Positions 1 through 8,678 of a stretch of DNA of 64,000 nucleotides are shown piece by piece; position 1 is the stretch's first letter, and every line of letters begins with the position of its first letter. This DNA is from Sphingomonas hankookensis. GTDB lineage: Bacteria > Pseudomonadota > Alphaproteobacteria > Sphingomonadales > Sphingomonadaceae. Under the pieces are notes generated by a model that saw nothing but the letters and a program-made list of their open reading frames with translations, was not told where the DNA came from and ran no database searches. The position numbers were made by a program, and so were the translations under genes. The stretch lies in assembly GCF_001619955.1 (NCBI RefSeq), contig NZ_LQQO01000045.1, forward strand, positions 93,352 through 157,351. The letters run 5' to 3'.

Positions 1-662
1 GCGGCATTGTCGACATACATGTGGGTCAGCGCGACATCGGGATAGTCGGCCGAGACTTCGATCACCACATCGCGCCATAGCTGCGAGGTTTCGAGGACGT
101 TGGCCTTGTCGACCGAACAGAGCCGGTGGTTGCGGGTGCGCGCCGTCTCGAACGCGACGCGGGCGATGCGGGCGACCTCCGCCTCGTCATAGCGCATCAG
201 GTCATGGCCCTCGCGCAGGCCGTCCGCCGTCGTGCCCCGGCCCTTCTCACCGAAATAGACGTCGCCGGTCAGCTCGCGCACGATCACCATGTCGATCGCG
301 GCGGCGACTTCGGGGCGGAGCGCGGAGGCGTCCTCCAGCCCCGCAAACAGCTTGGCCGGGCGCAGATTGGCGAACAGGCCCAGTTCCTTGCGCAGGCCGA
401 GGATCGCCTGTTCCGGACGATGTTCGCGCGCGACATTGTCGAATTCGGGATCGCCGACCGCGCCGAACAGGACGGCATCGGCACGCTTGGCCAGATCGAG
501 CGTCGCGGGCGGCAGCGGATGGCCATGGGCGCGATAGGCCGCGCCGCCGACCGGTGCTTCCTCGAACGTCAGCCCGAGATCGAGCGCATCCAGCACTTGG
601 CGCGCCGCTGCCACCACTTCCGGTCCGATCCCGTCGCCGGGCAGTATCGCGATCAAAGCCAT
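1..662 (-). CDS. leuB: 3-isopropylmalate dehydrogenase, partial (C-terminus off the window)
   Basis: LeuB oxidatively decarboxylates 3-isopropylmalate to 2-oxoisocaproate with NAD in leucine biosynthesis, in the cytosol. Translation from the ATG at 662 begins [17 protein letters not shown], the classic N-terminus of the family. About 220 of the usual 350 or so residues are present. Visible motifs are [11 protein letters not shown], the substrate/catalytic-Tyr segment [13 protein letters not shown], and VDKANVL with the catalytic Lys. The C-terminal part with the NAD-binding segment lies outside the window. It is on the same strand as recO, 63 nt downstream of it, and may be cotranscribed. Identity is confident. 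Confidence 0.95.
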   Translation of the reverse strand, partial: MALIAILPGDGIGPEVVAAARQVLDALDLGLTFEEAPVGGAAYRAHGHPLPPATLDLAKRADAVLFGAVGDPEFDNVAREHRPEQAILGLRKELGLFANLRPAKLFAGLEDASALRPEVAAAIDMVIVRELTGDVYFGEKGRGTTADGLREGHDLMRYDEAEVARIARVAFETARTRNHRLCSVDKANVLETSQLWRDVVIEVSADYPDVALTHMYVDNA

Positions 663-725
663 CATATCATCCGTCGTTCGCGCACGAAGATTACGCGCGG
701 ACGCCTCTGCCCCAACCGGCCATGC

Positions 726-1457
726 TCACGCAACCGTCCTTTTCAGCCGCTCGACCAGCCGGGTGCGCGCCGCCAGCACGTCCTGCCCCTTCAGCCCCAG
801 CAAATCGCGCGACAGGAAATGGCCCGACAGCGTCAGCCCGTCGAACGCCGCCGCCCAGTCGGCCCGGCCCCCTTCGATCAGGAAGGCGGGTAGCGGCAGC
901 AGGCGGTGTTCGAGGCCGACCGCCGCCGCCCGCGATACCGCGCCGCCGCTCTTGGGGCTGACATGGGTCAGGTCGTCGGTCACCCCGGTCGCGACGCATT
1001 CGTCGAGCGACAGGCCGAAGCCCAGTTCGGACAGGATCAGCAACTCGGTCCGCACCAGCGCCCCGACCCAGTCGCGCGCACCCGGCGCCGCGGCGATGGC
1101 CGCGAACAACCCGTCGAGCGCGGCATGGATGCGCGGATAGGGCTGCGCCTCAGGCAGGGCATAAGCGGTCAGCGCACACATCCAGTCGATCGCGGCGGCG
1201 GCCAACGGCTCGGCGAACAGCGGCGCGCGGCTTTCGACCAGTTCGACGGTCAGCGCCGCCAGCTGCGTATCGGTCCGCGCGCGCCAGTCGCCGCGGATCA
1301 GGTTGCCCGGTTGCAGCACCGGCCGGATCGCCCGGCTGCGCCCGCCGCGGACGTAACCGGGCTGGACGCCAGCATGTTCGGTCAGCACCCGCACGACCGC
1401 ACCATGTTCGCCGTGCGGGCGCACGGAGAGGAGGATGGCGGTGGTGTTGAGGTGCAT
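726..1457 (-). CDS. recO: DNA repair protein RecO
   Basis: RecO anneals ssDNA and, with RecR, loads RecA in recombinational gap repair. The 243 residues match the usual length. The N-terminus (MHLNTTAILLSVRPHGEHG) is the OB-fold start typical of RecO, followed by a helical domain with the segment ALVRTELLILSELGFGLSLDEC. The usual zinc-finger cysteines of some RecO proteins are absent, which is common in alphaproteobacteria. It is upstream of leuB on the same strand. The region above it is an AT-richer gap holding a likely terminator for a plus-strand transcript. Confidence 0.93.
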   Translation of the reverse strand: MHLNTTAILLSVRPHGEHGAVVRVLTEHAGVQPGYVRGGRSRAIRPVLQPGNLIRGDWRARTDTQLAALTVELVESRAPLFAEPLAAAAIDWMCALTAYALPEAQPYPRIHAALDGLFAAIAAAPGARDWVGALVRTELLILSELGFGLSLDECVATGVTDDLTHVSPKSGGAVSRAAAVGLEHRLLPLPAFLIEGGRADWAAAFDGLTLSGHFLSRDLLGLKGQDVLAARTRLVERLKRTVA

Positions 1458-1603
1458 GGGGTGGGTCTAGCAGGGGTTTGCCAGCGATCCCACGTCTTGA
1501 ATTCGATCCGCGACCAGCTCAACAAAAATCGTCGCCGAATGATGCAGCGCAAAATATCGCCATCAAATCCTGATGGAAATCAGAAAATCGGCTACAAAGT
1601 CTT

Positions 1604-1745
1604 GTTGACTAACCTGCTCTTATTTCCAATATTCGTGAAATGGATGCTTGCCGAGCATATCAGCGTTTTCTCAATCACGCCGGCCAACTCGCCGCACGCG
1701 GGTAGCCCGAACTCGGAACGGTTCGCCGTCCGAGTTCGGGGTTTA
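1604..1745 (+). ncRNA. Candidate small RNA between recO and a small membrane protein gene
   Basis: This 353-nt gap (1458-1810) is distinctly richer in A/T than its surroundings and has no credible reading frame. A TTGACT at 1605-1610 is followed after 17 nt by AATATT at 1628-1633, which resembles a housekeeping promoter. About 70 nt further on is a perfect 12-bp hairpin (1706-1740) followed by GTTTATT. Promoter, roughly 100 nt, then terminator is the layout of a short noncoding RNA, but no known family was recognised. It could instead be the attenuated leader of the gene at 1811. Confidence 0.25.
1706..1745 (+). terminator. Rho-independent terminator hairpin
   Basis: CCCGAACTCGGA (1706-1717) pairs perfectly with TCCGAGTTCGGG (1729-1740) around an 11-nt loop, followed by GTTTATT on the plus strand. 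The minus strand lacks a T-run after the stem, so it should act on a rightward transcript, yet no annotated rightward gene precedes it. Confidence 0.6.
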
Positions 1746-1810
1746 TTCGATCTTTGTTTGGGATCGGTGCGTCGCGCCGTTTCCCGCATCGAATAGATGG
1801 AATCCGCACC

Positions 1811-2047
1811 ATGTCAGATCCCGTTTCCAAGCCCGTGTCGGGCACCACCAGCGAGCGCGCGGCCGATGCACCGCAGCCGCCGGTCTATCTCAACAGCGAA
1901 CCCGATCATTTCTTTTCGAACCGGTTTCGTACCCGGGTCGTCGAGAGCGACCCGACGAACCGACGCGACGGCGATCACGGCCTGATATTGATGATCGCGA
2001 CGATCGGCGTGCCGATCCTCGCTTACTGTATCTTCAGCGCGATGTAG
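1811..2047 (+). CDS. Small single-span membrane protein, unknown function
   Basis: A 78-residue protein that I do not recognise. The first 55 residues are hydrophilic and Pro/Arg/Asp-rich, with no signal peptide. The last 22 or so (GLILMIATIGVPILAYCIFSAM) form one hydrophobic segment ending near the C-terminus, as in a tail-anchored protein. The ATG at 1811 is preferred over longer options because upstream residues look non-native. Its stop lies 5 nt from the end of the convergent acetyltransferase gene. That it is expressed is inferred from frame and composition. Confidence 0.6.
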   Translation: MSDPVSKPVSGTTSERAADAPQPPVYLNSEPDHFFSNRFRTRVVESDPTNRRDGDHGLILMIATIGVPILAYCIFSAM

Positions 2048-2051
2048 CGGT

Positions 2052-2963
2052 TCAGCCCCGACGCAGCCGGTGCATCGCCTTGCCGAGCACCGGCCAATCC
2101 CGCGCCCGCTTCGCCCGCTCGACACCGCCATCGAACGCCCGCAACGCTTTCACCGTCGCCCGATTGCCGAGCGACCCGCGCAGCAGCAGCAGGTCGGCAC
2201 ACGCCGTACCACCGGTCGCGAACTGGCGCTTGTGCTGTCCCTCGCCTTCCGTAAAATCGAACCGCTGCGCCGCGGGTTCGTCGAACAGGGTGCGGAACGC
2301 CTCCATGTGCAGCACGCTGCCCGGCGACCATTCGCTCCAGGCGGGATCGTGGCCGACATAGTCGTAGCGCACGTCGCCGCCGGTCATCGGGCAGTAGAGA
2401 TAGGCGATGGGCGAACCCCCGACGAACAGCAGCCAGCCGAACGCCTCGCCGCGCGTGCCCCTGCCCTGCATCGCGGCACGGAAGGCGATGTCGTTGGGCA
2501 AGCCGGCGCCGAGCAACTTTTCCTGATAGGTCCGCTCGGCCACCTGGCGGGCGATGCCGTGGAACTCGGCCAGTTCCTGCGCCGTGCGATAGGTGCGGAC
2601 GTCGAGGCTGCCTTCGTTCGCCTCGGCCAGCTTCTTCGCCTTGCGTTTCAGGCCGGAGCGGGCATTGCCCGACAGGCCGGCGAACCACGCGTCGAAACCG
2701 ATCGTCAGGTCGGTGTGATAGCGGGTGTAACGCTGCCGAACGAAGGCGATCGGGCTGGTCGACAGCATCGCATCGACCAGCGGTTCGGGCAGCGACGTCA
2801 CCGACCAGCCGTCCGCCCCCGGCGGCAGCGGCGGCAAGGCGGGCGCGTCGCCCGACAGCACGTCGCGCAGTTCCAGCGGCACGCGCACCAGCCGGCGGCG
2901 GATCGAAAAGAGCGTGCGCGCGCCGATCTGGAATTTGAGCGGCCAAGACTGGGCGCTCGTCAC
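2052..2963 (-). CDS. GNAT-fold acetyltransferase (BioF2/FemAB-like)
   Basis: The 303-residue product has the features of the large GNAT 'acetyltransferase involved in cellulose/capsule synthesis' type: a central FSGNARSGLKRKAKKL-like basic segment, then YLYCPMTGGDVRYDYVGHDP and a C-terminal region with FDFTEGEGQHKRQF. GTG at 2963 is chosen because it gives a GTGA overlap with the stop of the upstream deacetylase gene (2960-2962); residues before it are shadow sequence. The pairing with a polysaccharide deacetylase suggests a role in modifying a cell-surface glycan or peptide, which is inference. Confidence 0.75.
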   Translation of the reverse strand: MTSAQSWPLKFQIGARTLFSIRRRLVRVPLELRDVLSGDAPALPPLPPGADGWSVTSLPEPLVDAMLSTSPIAFVRQRYTRYHTDLTIGFDAWFAGLSGNARSGLKRKAKKLAEANEGSLDVRTYRTAQELAEFHGIARQVAERTYQEKLLGAGLPNDIAFRAAMQGRGTRGEAFGWLLFVGGSPIAYLYCPMTGGDVRYDYVGHDPAWSEWSPGSVLHMEAFRTLFDEPAAQRFDFTEGEGQHKRQFATGGTACADLLLLRGSLGNRATVKALRAFDGGVERAKRARDWPVLGKAMHRLRRG

Positions 2964-3916
2964 GCCGCGCGCTCCTCGACCCAGTTCGACCAGAGCTGTT
3001 CGACCTGCCGCCACCGCGTGCGCAGGGCATTGGCGGGCAGCGGCCGGTCGTCCTGCCCCAGGCGGAGCGCCGGGCGGTCGCGGAAATGGGTGGTGGGCAG
3101 CGCGTCGGCGCGTTCGGCCAACGTGCGGCACAGCGCCTCGAACCGGCGGACATGGACGCCGTTGGCACGTGTCCCCTGCCGGTTGGCAAGTTCGAAGCCG
3201 TGGCTAACGATCGTCACCGCCGCATGGTCGTGGCGGGCGGCGTAGGTCAGCGCGGCTCGCATCTCGGCGGCCGACAGCGCGCAAATCTGGAAATGCCGCC
3301 GCCCGCCGCCGGGCATCGCGATGGTCGTGACCGGCAGCTCGACCAGCCCACGATGCGCGACCGGTGCGATCAGGTCGGGCGACAGGGTGATGGCACTGGG
3401 CCAGGGATGATGCGCGCCGTTATGGCTGCTGTCATAGGCGAAGCCCAATGCGGCCAGCGCGTCGATGGTCGTGTCGTTGGCGCTGTAGCTGCCCGCGCGG
3501 AAGGCGACCGGTTCGGGCGCACCGCAGGCTTGCAGCAGGTCGCGCGCCTCGCCCAGCAGATCCTGCTGCTCCTGCCGCGACAGGTCGACCAGTTCGAACC
3601 GGCCATGCGCCTGCCCCCGATCACCGACCGCCGCACCGACCCAATTGGGGTGGAGATGCAGCTGGACCTCCTGCCCCCCGGCCAGGATCGCCTCCACGGT
3701 CGGCGCGATCGCCGCCATGCCATAGAGCTTCGCGGGCAGCGGATCGACGAAGAAGCACGCCTTCAATCCATGGGCGCGCAGCCGCTCCAGCTGCCACGTC
3801 ACGCCGACCCCGGCGGGTTCGAGCGAGCGGGCAATGACGGTCGACGCCGACAGGTCGGCGGCATGGTGCCGCCACATCAATTCGGTGTCGATCGTCAGGA
3901 ATACCGGCGTTGCCAT
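2960..3916 (-). CDS. Polysaccharide deacetylase-like (NodB-fold) protein
   Basis: A 318-residue protein starting MATPVFLTIDTELMW. The IDTE, LHLHPNW and FRAGSYSANDTTIDAL segments fit the metal-binding and catalytic motifs of the carbohydrate esterase 4/NodB fold: Asp near the N-terminus, His-x-His in the middle and R-x-G. ATG 3916 is preferred to the in-frame ATG at 3991, since the 25 extra residues look like upstream DNA. No signal peptide, so probably cytosolic or acting on a lipid-linked sugar. It overlaps the next gene by 4 nt, a two-gene operon. Confidence 0.75.
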   Translation of the reverse strand: MATPVFLTIDTELMWRHHAADLSASTVIARSLEPAGVGVTWQLERLRAHGLKACFFVDPLPAKLYGMAAIAPTVEAILAGGQEVQLHLHPNWVGAAVGDRGQAHGRFELVDLSRQEQQDLLGEARDLLQACGAPEPVAFRAGSYSANDTTIDALAALGFAYDSSHNGAHHPWPSAITLSPDLIAPVAHRGLVELPVTTIAMPGGGRRHFQICALSAAEMRAALTYAARHDHAAVTIVSHGFELANRQGTRANGVHVRRFEALCRTLAERADALPTTHFRDRPALRLGQDDRPLPANALRTRWRQVEQLWSNWVEERAA

Positions 3917-4152
3917 AAAAGAGGTCCTGCACCGATGGGCGTAAACATCCCATAAAGCCCGCACCGGGCGCACGAATAAATTGTACGCCACGTACCAATG
4001 GCTCGTTAACCACGGTGTTGCAGACTTTACGCACTTTGTTACCGCGCCGTACCGAAACCATGCGGAAACCCGGCGACATTCCGGGCTGGACCGGCGGGAA
4101 CAGGACCTGTCAGGACGTCGTTAGCCGCGTAACTTTCTGACCGGAGGAATGG

Positions 4153-4323
4153 ATGATCGACGATATCGACCGCACCGACGCCATTTTTCTCGTGGCGCGT
4201 CACGGCCGGGCGGCCCAGGATGTCGCCGGATCGCGCAGCGTCCGCGCGGGCAAGCGGGGTGACGCGGGCGAAGCGGTTCGCTGGCAGGCGATCCGCAGTT
4301 TCATCCAGCGGGGGATCGGGTGA
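4153..4323 (+). CDS. Small protein resembling DUF6961 of sphingomonads
   Basis: A 56-residue ORF (MIDDIDRTDAIFLVARHGRA...) with a strong ribosome binding site GGAGGA (4143-4148) 5 nt before the ATG. The layout of a hydrophobic helix, then a Gly/Asp segment, then VRWQAIRSFI near the end resembles the 50-60-residue DUF6961 proteins common in sphingomonads; function is unknown. The middle is more basic than usual for that family. It runs toward the palindromic repeat at 4361 and the convergent CcdA-like gene. Confidence 0.6.
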   Translation: MIDDIDRTDAIFLVARHGRAAQDVAGSRSVRAGKRGDAGEAVRWQAIRSFIQRGIG

Positions 4324-4360
4324 CGTCGCCACCGCGCTTTGCGACGGCGAAGGAAGAGTA

Positions 4361-4396
4361 GAAGCGGGACCCCGGCTCAAGGCCGGGGTGACGGGG
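4361..4396. repeat. Dispersed palindromic repeat, CACCCCGG type
   Basis: GAAGCGGGACCCCGGC...GCCGGGGTGACGGG forms a hairpin and matches the paired copies at 9066-9151. These short GC-rich palindromes are scattered in sphingomonad genomes between genes. This copy overlaps the 3' end of the CcdA-like gene and supplies its last codons and stop. Confidence 0.8.
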
Positions 4397-4595
4397 GATA
4401 TTCGGGCGACCCGGCCCAATCGTTCCATTCGGCGATCGCGGTCGCCGTTTCCGCGCGCAGCCGGGCGTGCGTCGCCTCCTCGATCGCGCGGAGCAACGCC
4501 GCGTGGCAGGTCGCGGCGACGTCGACGCCAGCGGCCCGTGCCCGTTCGAACAGCGCGGGATCGATTGCGACCTTACCGGGCGTGGAAGAAGTCAT
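4377..4595 (-). CDS. Orphan CcdA-like antitoxin, C-terminus apparently replaced by a repeat
   Basis: The 72-residue product has the N-terminal ribbon-helix-helix layout of CcdA-type antitoxins: KVAIDPALFERARAAGVDV, then a helix, then AETATAIAEWNDW. In the family an AIAxYN-type stretch precedes the toxin-binding tail. Here the frame runs into the palindromic repeat within a few codons and ends SPRP-stop, so the toxin-binding tail is lost. No ccdB gene follows; the next gene is on the other strand. It overlaps the 3' end of uvrC by 23 nt. It may be a decayed toxin-antitoxin locus or a free DNA-binding protein. Confidence 0.55.
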   Translation of the reverse strand: MTSSTPGKVAIDPALFERARAAGVDVAATCHAALLRAIEEATHARLRAETATAIAEWNDWAGSPEYPPSPRP

Positions 4596-6504
4596 AGACC
4601 CCCTGTGCCATTGCCTTGCTCACCCCTGGCGCCTTTTGCAGGTCCTCCAGACTGGCGTTGCGCACCGCGCGGGCGGTGCCGAAGTGCATCAGCAACGCCT
4701 TCTTCCGCGCCGGGCCGATGCCGGGCACGTCGTCGAGCGGACTGGCCCCCATCGCCTTGGCCCGCTTGTCGCGGTGTGCGCCGATGACGAAGCGGTGAAC
4801 CTCGTCGCGCAGCCGCTGGAGGTAGAACAGCACCGGTGAATTGACCGGCAGCGTCAGTTCGCGCCCGTCCATCAGGTGAAACACCTCGCGCCCCTCGCGG
4901 CCATGATGCGGCCCCTTCGCCACGCCGACCATGCAGACATCCTCGATGCCGAGGTCCTCCAGCACCGCCTTGGCCGCGCTCAACTGGCCCTTGCCGCCGT
5001 CAATCAGGACGAGGTCGGGCCAGCCATTGCCGTCGCGGTCGGTCTCGCGATCCGGATTTTCCTCCTGCGCACGGGCGAAGCGGCGGGTCAGCACCTCCTT
5101 CATCATCGCGAAGTCGTCGTTGGTCTGCGCCTGCTTGATGTTGAACTTGCGATACTGCCCCTTGCGGAACCCCTCCGGCCCGGCGACGACCATCGCGCCC
5201 AGCGCATTGGTGCCCTGGATATGGCTGTTGTCGTACACCTCGATCCGGTCGGGCGGCCCTTCCAACTCGAACAGGTCGGCGACCTCGCGCAGCAGCTTCG
5301 CCTGCGTCGTCGATTCCGCGTTTCGGCGCTCCAGCGCCTCCTCCGCATTGCGCTTGGCCTGGTCGAGCAGCCGGCGGCGGACACCGCGCTGCGGCACCGA
5401 TAGCGCGACCTTGAACCCGGCGCGTTCGGCCATCGCCTCGGCCAGCACCGGCGCTTCGGCCAGGTCGCGGTCGACGAACACGTTGCGCGGCGGCGGCACC
5501 TCTTCGTAGAATTGCATCAGGAAGGCGGCCATGACCTCGTCCTCGGGCACGTCGTTGGTGTGCGCGGGGAAGAAGCTGCGATGGCCCCAATTCTGGCCGC
5601 CGCGGATGAAGAAGGCCTGGATGCCGATCGTCCCCTCACGACAGGCCATGGCGAAGATATCGGCATCGCCGACGCCGTCCGCGTTGATCGCCTGCGAACC
5701 CTGGATGAAGGTCAGCGCCTTCAACCGGTCGCGCAGCACGGCGGCCAGTTCGAAGTCCATCGCCTCCGCCGCCGCCTGCATCTGCGTGCCCAGCTTCGCC
5801 TGCACCTTGGTCGACTTGCCGGCGAGGAAGTCCTTCGCGTCCGCAATCAGCTCGGCATAGGCGGCCTGATCGATCCGCCCAACGCACGGCGCCGAGCAGC
5901 GCTTGATCTGGTACAGCAGGCACGGCCGGTCGCGGGTCTTGAAGAAGCCGTCGGTGCAGGAGCGCAGCAGGAACAGCTTCTGCAACGCGTTCAGCGTCTG
6001 CGTCACCGATCCGGCGGACGCGAATGGGCCATAGTAGTTACCCTTCGCCCGCCGCGCGCCGCGATGCTTCTGAATGCGCGGAAATTCATGATCGGCGCGC
6101 AGCAGGATGAACGGGAACGACTTATCGTCGCGCAGCAGCACGTTGTACGGCGGGCGATAGCGCTTGATGAGCTGCGCTTCGAGCAGCAGCGCCTCCGCCT
6201 CGTTATTGGTCGTGACGATCGTCATCGACCGGGTCTGCGCGACCATGCGCTGCAACCGCTTCGTCAGGCGCGACACCTGCGTATAGTTGGCGACACGGTT
6301 CTTGAGCGCGCGCGCCTTGCCGACATACAGCACCTCGCCGCGCGCATCCTGCATCCGGTACACGCCGGGCCGCGCGGGCAGCGTCGCCAGCACGTTGCGG
6401 ATCGCGGCGACGCCGGCGTCGATATCCGGCGCGTCCGACCCGCGCACGGTGAAGCTGGCCTTGTCCTCGTGGAAGCGGTTGGGAGCGTTGGGCGTTTCCG
6501 ACAT
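4573..6504 (-). CDS. uvrC: Excinuclease ABC subunit UvrC
   Basis: UvrC makes both incisions around a lesion marked by UvrA/UvrB in nucleotide excision repair. The 643-residue product has, in order, the GIY-YIG nuclease (RPGVYRMQD...VLYVGKA), a Cys-rich region (RPCLLYQIKRCSAPC), the UVR motif, the RNase H-like 5' endonuclease (YDNSHIQGTNALGAMV, LVLIDGGKGQL) and tandem helix-hairpin-helix elements at the end (DDVPGIGPARKK, LQKAPGVSKAMA). ATG 6504 (MSETPNAP) is chosen; an ATG 30 nt upstream adds ten atypical residues. No SOS box was seen before it, unlike uvrA. Confidence 0.97.
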   Translation of the reverse strand: MSETPNAPNRFHEDKASFTVRGSDAPDIDAGVAAIRNVLATLPARPGVYRMQDARGEVLYVGKARALKNRVANYTQVSRLTKRLQRMVAQTRSMTIVTTNNEAEALLLEAQLIKRYRPPYNVLLRDDKSFPFILLRADHEFPRIQKHRGARRAKGNYYGPFASAGSVTQTLNALQKLFLLRSCTDGFFKTRDRPCLLYQIKRCSAPCVGRIDQAAYAELIADAKDFLAGKSTKVQAKLGTQMQAAAEAMDFELAAVLRDRLKALTFIQGSQAINADGVGDADIFAMACREGTIGIQAFFIRGGQNWGHRSFFPAHTNDVPEDEVMAAFLMQFYEEVPPPRNVFVDRDLAEAPVLAEAMAERAGFKVALSVPQRGVRRRLLDQAKRNAEEALERRNAESTTQAKLLREVADLFELEGPPDRIEVYDNSHIQGTNALGAMVVAGPEGFRKGQYRKFNIKQAQTNDDFAMMKEVLTRRFARAQEENPDRETDRDGNGWPDLVLIDGGKGQLSAAKAVLEDLGIEDVCMVGVAKGPHHGREGREVFHLMDGRELTLPVNSPVLFYLQRLRDEVHRFVIGAHRDKRAKAMGASPLDDVPGIGPARKKALLMHFGTARAVRNASLEDLQKAPGVSKAMAQGVYDFFHAR

Positions 6505-6543
6505 CGCGCCCGATTTAGGGAGTGCGCCCGCCAAGCGCCAGCG

Positions 6544-7635
6544 TCATGCCGCGGCGGGCGTGCGGCCCAAATCCTTGGCGCGGTACATCAGCAGGTCGGC
6601 GCGCTGGATCACGTCGTCGATCGATCGGTCGCCGGCCTCGATCCGCGCCGCGCCGATGCTGAGCGTCCAGGCCGGCAGCCCCGGCTCGCCGCGACCGGCG
6701 CGCAGGCGGATCTGTTCGGCGGCGATCAGCGGATCGGCGGCGCTGGTGACGACCAGAAACTCGTCCCCGCCCAGCCGCGCGACGAAATCGCCGCCGACGC
6801 TGCGTTGCAGGCCGGTCGCGATCGCGACCAGCACCCGGTCGCCGACGCCGTGGCCATGGCGGTCGTTGATCGCCTTGAACCGGTCGACATCGATCAGCAG
6901 CGCGACCCGCCCCGGCACCAGCAGCTCGGCCGCGCCCGCCGCCAGCGCGGCGCGGTTCCACACGCCGGTCAGCGGATCACGCAGCGCCATGTCGCGCAGC
7001 TGCTGCTGCGAATGCGATGCCGGAATCCACAACAGCGTCAGATTGGCTGCACCGAACAGCAGCTGATCGGCGAGGAACGGCACCATCGCCAGATGCGCGC
7101 CGATCGCCTGCGGCACCAGCGCGCCGATCGCGCCGGTCAGGTAGATCGGAACATAGATGAGCAGCATCGCCCCGGCGATCCGCCGCGGCCGCGCCGTCCC
7201 ATCGGTCGCGCGATTGCGGACGAGCGGCATGGCAAAGGCAAACGCGCATCCGGCACCGACCAGCGACCACATCGCCGATGCGACGGGCGCCGTCCCGAAC
7301 ACCAGGGTCACGATGGTCGGGATGATCGCGGTCGCCGCGATCACGCCCCACATCCACAGCGCGATGCCGCGCTGTCCGTCGAAGCGCCGCACGCCGCCCA
7401 GCACCAGCGCCATCGACAGGGCGAGGACACCGTCGAACAACGGCTGGATCATCAGCGGGACGGGTTCCCCGACCAGCGCGGCCAGCACCAGCGCCGCGCA
7501 ATAGCTGCCCGATCCCCAGCCCCAATACAGATACCATGCGCGGCGCCCGGCCATGGAAAAGAACACCACGGTATAGGCGGCACTGCACAGGATGCTGCAT
7601 TGGCGCAGCGTCGCCAGGTCGGGAAGATCGAACAT
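6544..7635 (-). CDS. Membrane-anchored diguanylate cyclase (GGDEF)
   Basis: A 363-residue protein. Residues 10-205 carry about six hydrophobic segments with no recognisable periplasmic sensor. Residues 215-355 form a GGDEF domain with DPLTGVWNR, DVDRFKAIND and an intact active site RLGGDEF (289-293), so it should make c-di-GMP from two GTP. The usual inhibitory RxxD is not kept: the matching positions read VGGD, so product feedback at this site is unlikely. It has no linked phosphodiesterase; it stands alone between uvrC and the oxidoreductase. Confidence 0.88.
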   Translation of the reverse strand: MFDLPDLATLRQCSILCSAAYTVVFFSMAGRRAWYLYWGWGSGSYCAALVLAALVGEPVPLMIQPLFDGVLALSMALVLGGVRRFDGQRGIALWMWGVIAATAIIPTIVTLVFGTAPVASAMWSLVGAGCAFAFAMPLVRNRATDGTARPRRIAGAMLLIYVPIYLTGAIGALVPQAIGAHLAMVPFLADQLLFGAANLTLLWIPASHSQQQLRDMALRDPLTGVWNRAALAAGAAELLVPGRVALLIDVDRFKAINDRHGHGVGDRVLVAIATGLQRSVGGDFVARLGGDEFLVVTSAADPLIAAEQIRLRAGRGEPGLPAWTLSIGAARIEAGDRSIDDVIQRADLLMYRAKDLGRTPAAA

Positions 7636-7687
7636 CGCCCAACCGGATTAGACGATGTTCGTTAACAGCCGATCACTACAGGATTTT

Positions 7688-8677
7688 CTACCCCGCCCGC
7701 GCCGCTTCGATGATGCGCAGGCCGCGCACGGCGTCGGCCGGATCGACCGGCACGTCGCCCTCCCCCCGGATCGCGTCGCGCATCGCGCGGTAGAACCCGC
7801 GCCAGTCGCCCGCTTCCGACCGGACCGACCGCGCAGTCCCTTGGGCGTCGGTCAGCACGCCCCATTGGCTGTCGGGTTCGATGCCATAGCCGCTATCGGT
7901 CGGCATGCCGCCGGCACGCAGCACCGCCTCTTGCGGGTCGATGCCGAATTTCACGAAGCTGCCCCGCGTCCCGTGCAGCGCAAAGCGCGGGCGCGGTGCG
8001 GCGACCAGCGACGCCGAACCGATCGTCACACGGCGCGCACCGTAGCGCAGCACGATCTCGAAATAATCGTCGACGCCGGCACCGTCGCGCTGCGTCGTGA
8101 CGTCCCCCGCCACCGCATCGGGCATGCCGAACAGGCGGATCGCCTGATCGATCATGTGCGGCCCCAGGTCGTTCAGCAGCCCACTGCCCGGACCGCCCTC
8201 CTCGCGCCAGCCCGGCTTGATCGCCGGGCGGAACCGGTCCCAGCGCAATTCGGCCAGCTGCACCTCGCCCAGCGCATCGTCGCGCAACAGCCGTTCGACG
8301 GTCAGGAAATCGCTGTCCCAGCGGCGATTGTGGAATACGCTGAGCAACCGCCCCGTGCCGCGCGCCAGCTGGACCAGCGCGACGGCATCGGCATCGTCGG
8401 TCGCCAGCGGCTTGTCGACGACGACGTGCCGCCCGGCGGCCAGTGCCGCCTGCGCCAGCGGGGCATGGCTGTCATTGGGGGTAGCGATGACGATCAGGTC
8501 GAGGCTGTCGTCGTCGATCAGCGCCATCGGATCGGCGTGACGCACCGCGCCGGCAAAGCGCTCGGTCGGCCGCGAGGTCGCGATCGCCGCCAGCTCCATC
8601 CCCTCCACGCACGCGATCAGCGGCGCGTGGAACGACGCGCCGGCCAGGCCGAACCCGATCAGGCCGACGCGCACCAT
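7688..8677 (-). CDS. Gfo/Idh/MocA-family oxidoreductase
   Basis: A 329-residue NAD(P)-dependent oxidoreductase. The N-terminal Rossmann motif is GLIGFGLAGASFHAP, followed by VIATPNDSHAPLA, and the family's EKP-type motif appears as VVVDKPLA, containing the conserved Lys. The C-terminal half (GGGPGSG-like segment, DLGPHMIDQAIRLFG) is the alpha/beta substrate domain with the conserved His. The substrate, probably a sugar or inositol derivative, cannot be read from the sequence. One base separates it from the small secreted protein gene upstream on the same strand, so the two are likely cotranscribed. Confidence 0.9.
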   Translation of the reverse strand: MVRVGLIGFGLAGASFHAPLIACVEGMELAAIATSRPTERFAGAVRHADPMALIDDDSLDLIVIATPNDSHAPLAQAALAAGRHVVVDKPLATDDADAVALVQLARGTGRLLSVFHNRRWDSDFLTVERLLRDDALGEVQLAELRWDRFRPAIKPGWREEGGPGSGLLNDLGPHMIDQAIRLFGMPDAVAGDVTTQRDGAGVDDYFEIVLRYGARRVTIGSASLVAAPRPRFALHGTRGSFVKFGIDPQEAVLRAGGMPTDSGYGIEPDSQWGVLTDAQGTARSVRSEAGDWRGFYRAMRDAIRGEGDVPVDPADAVRGLRIIEAARAG

Positions 8678-8678
8678 G

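Noticed and set aside
5512..7665. A 717-codon open frame on the plus strand opposite uvrC and the GGDEF gene
   Set aside because: It spans two unrelated genes on the other strand and has shadow-like composition.
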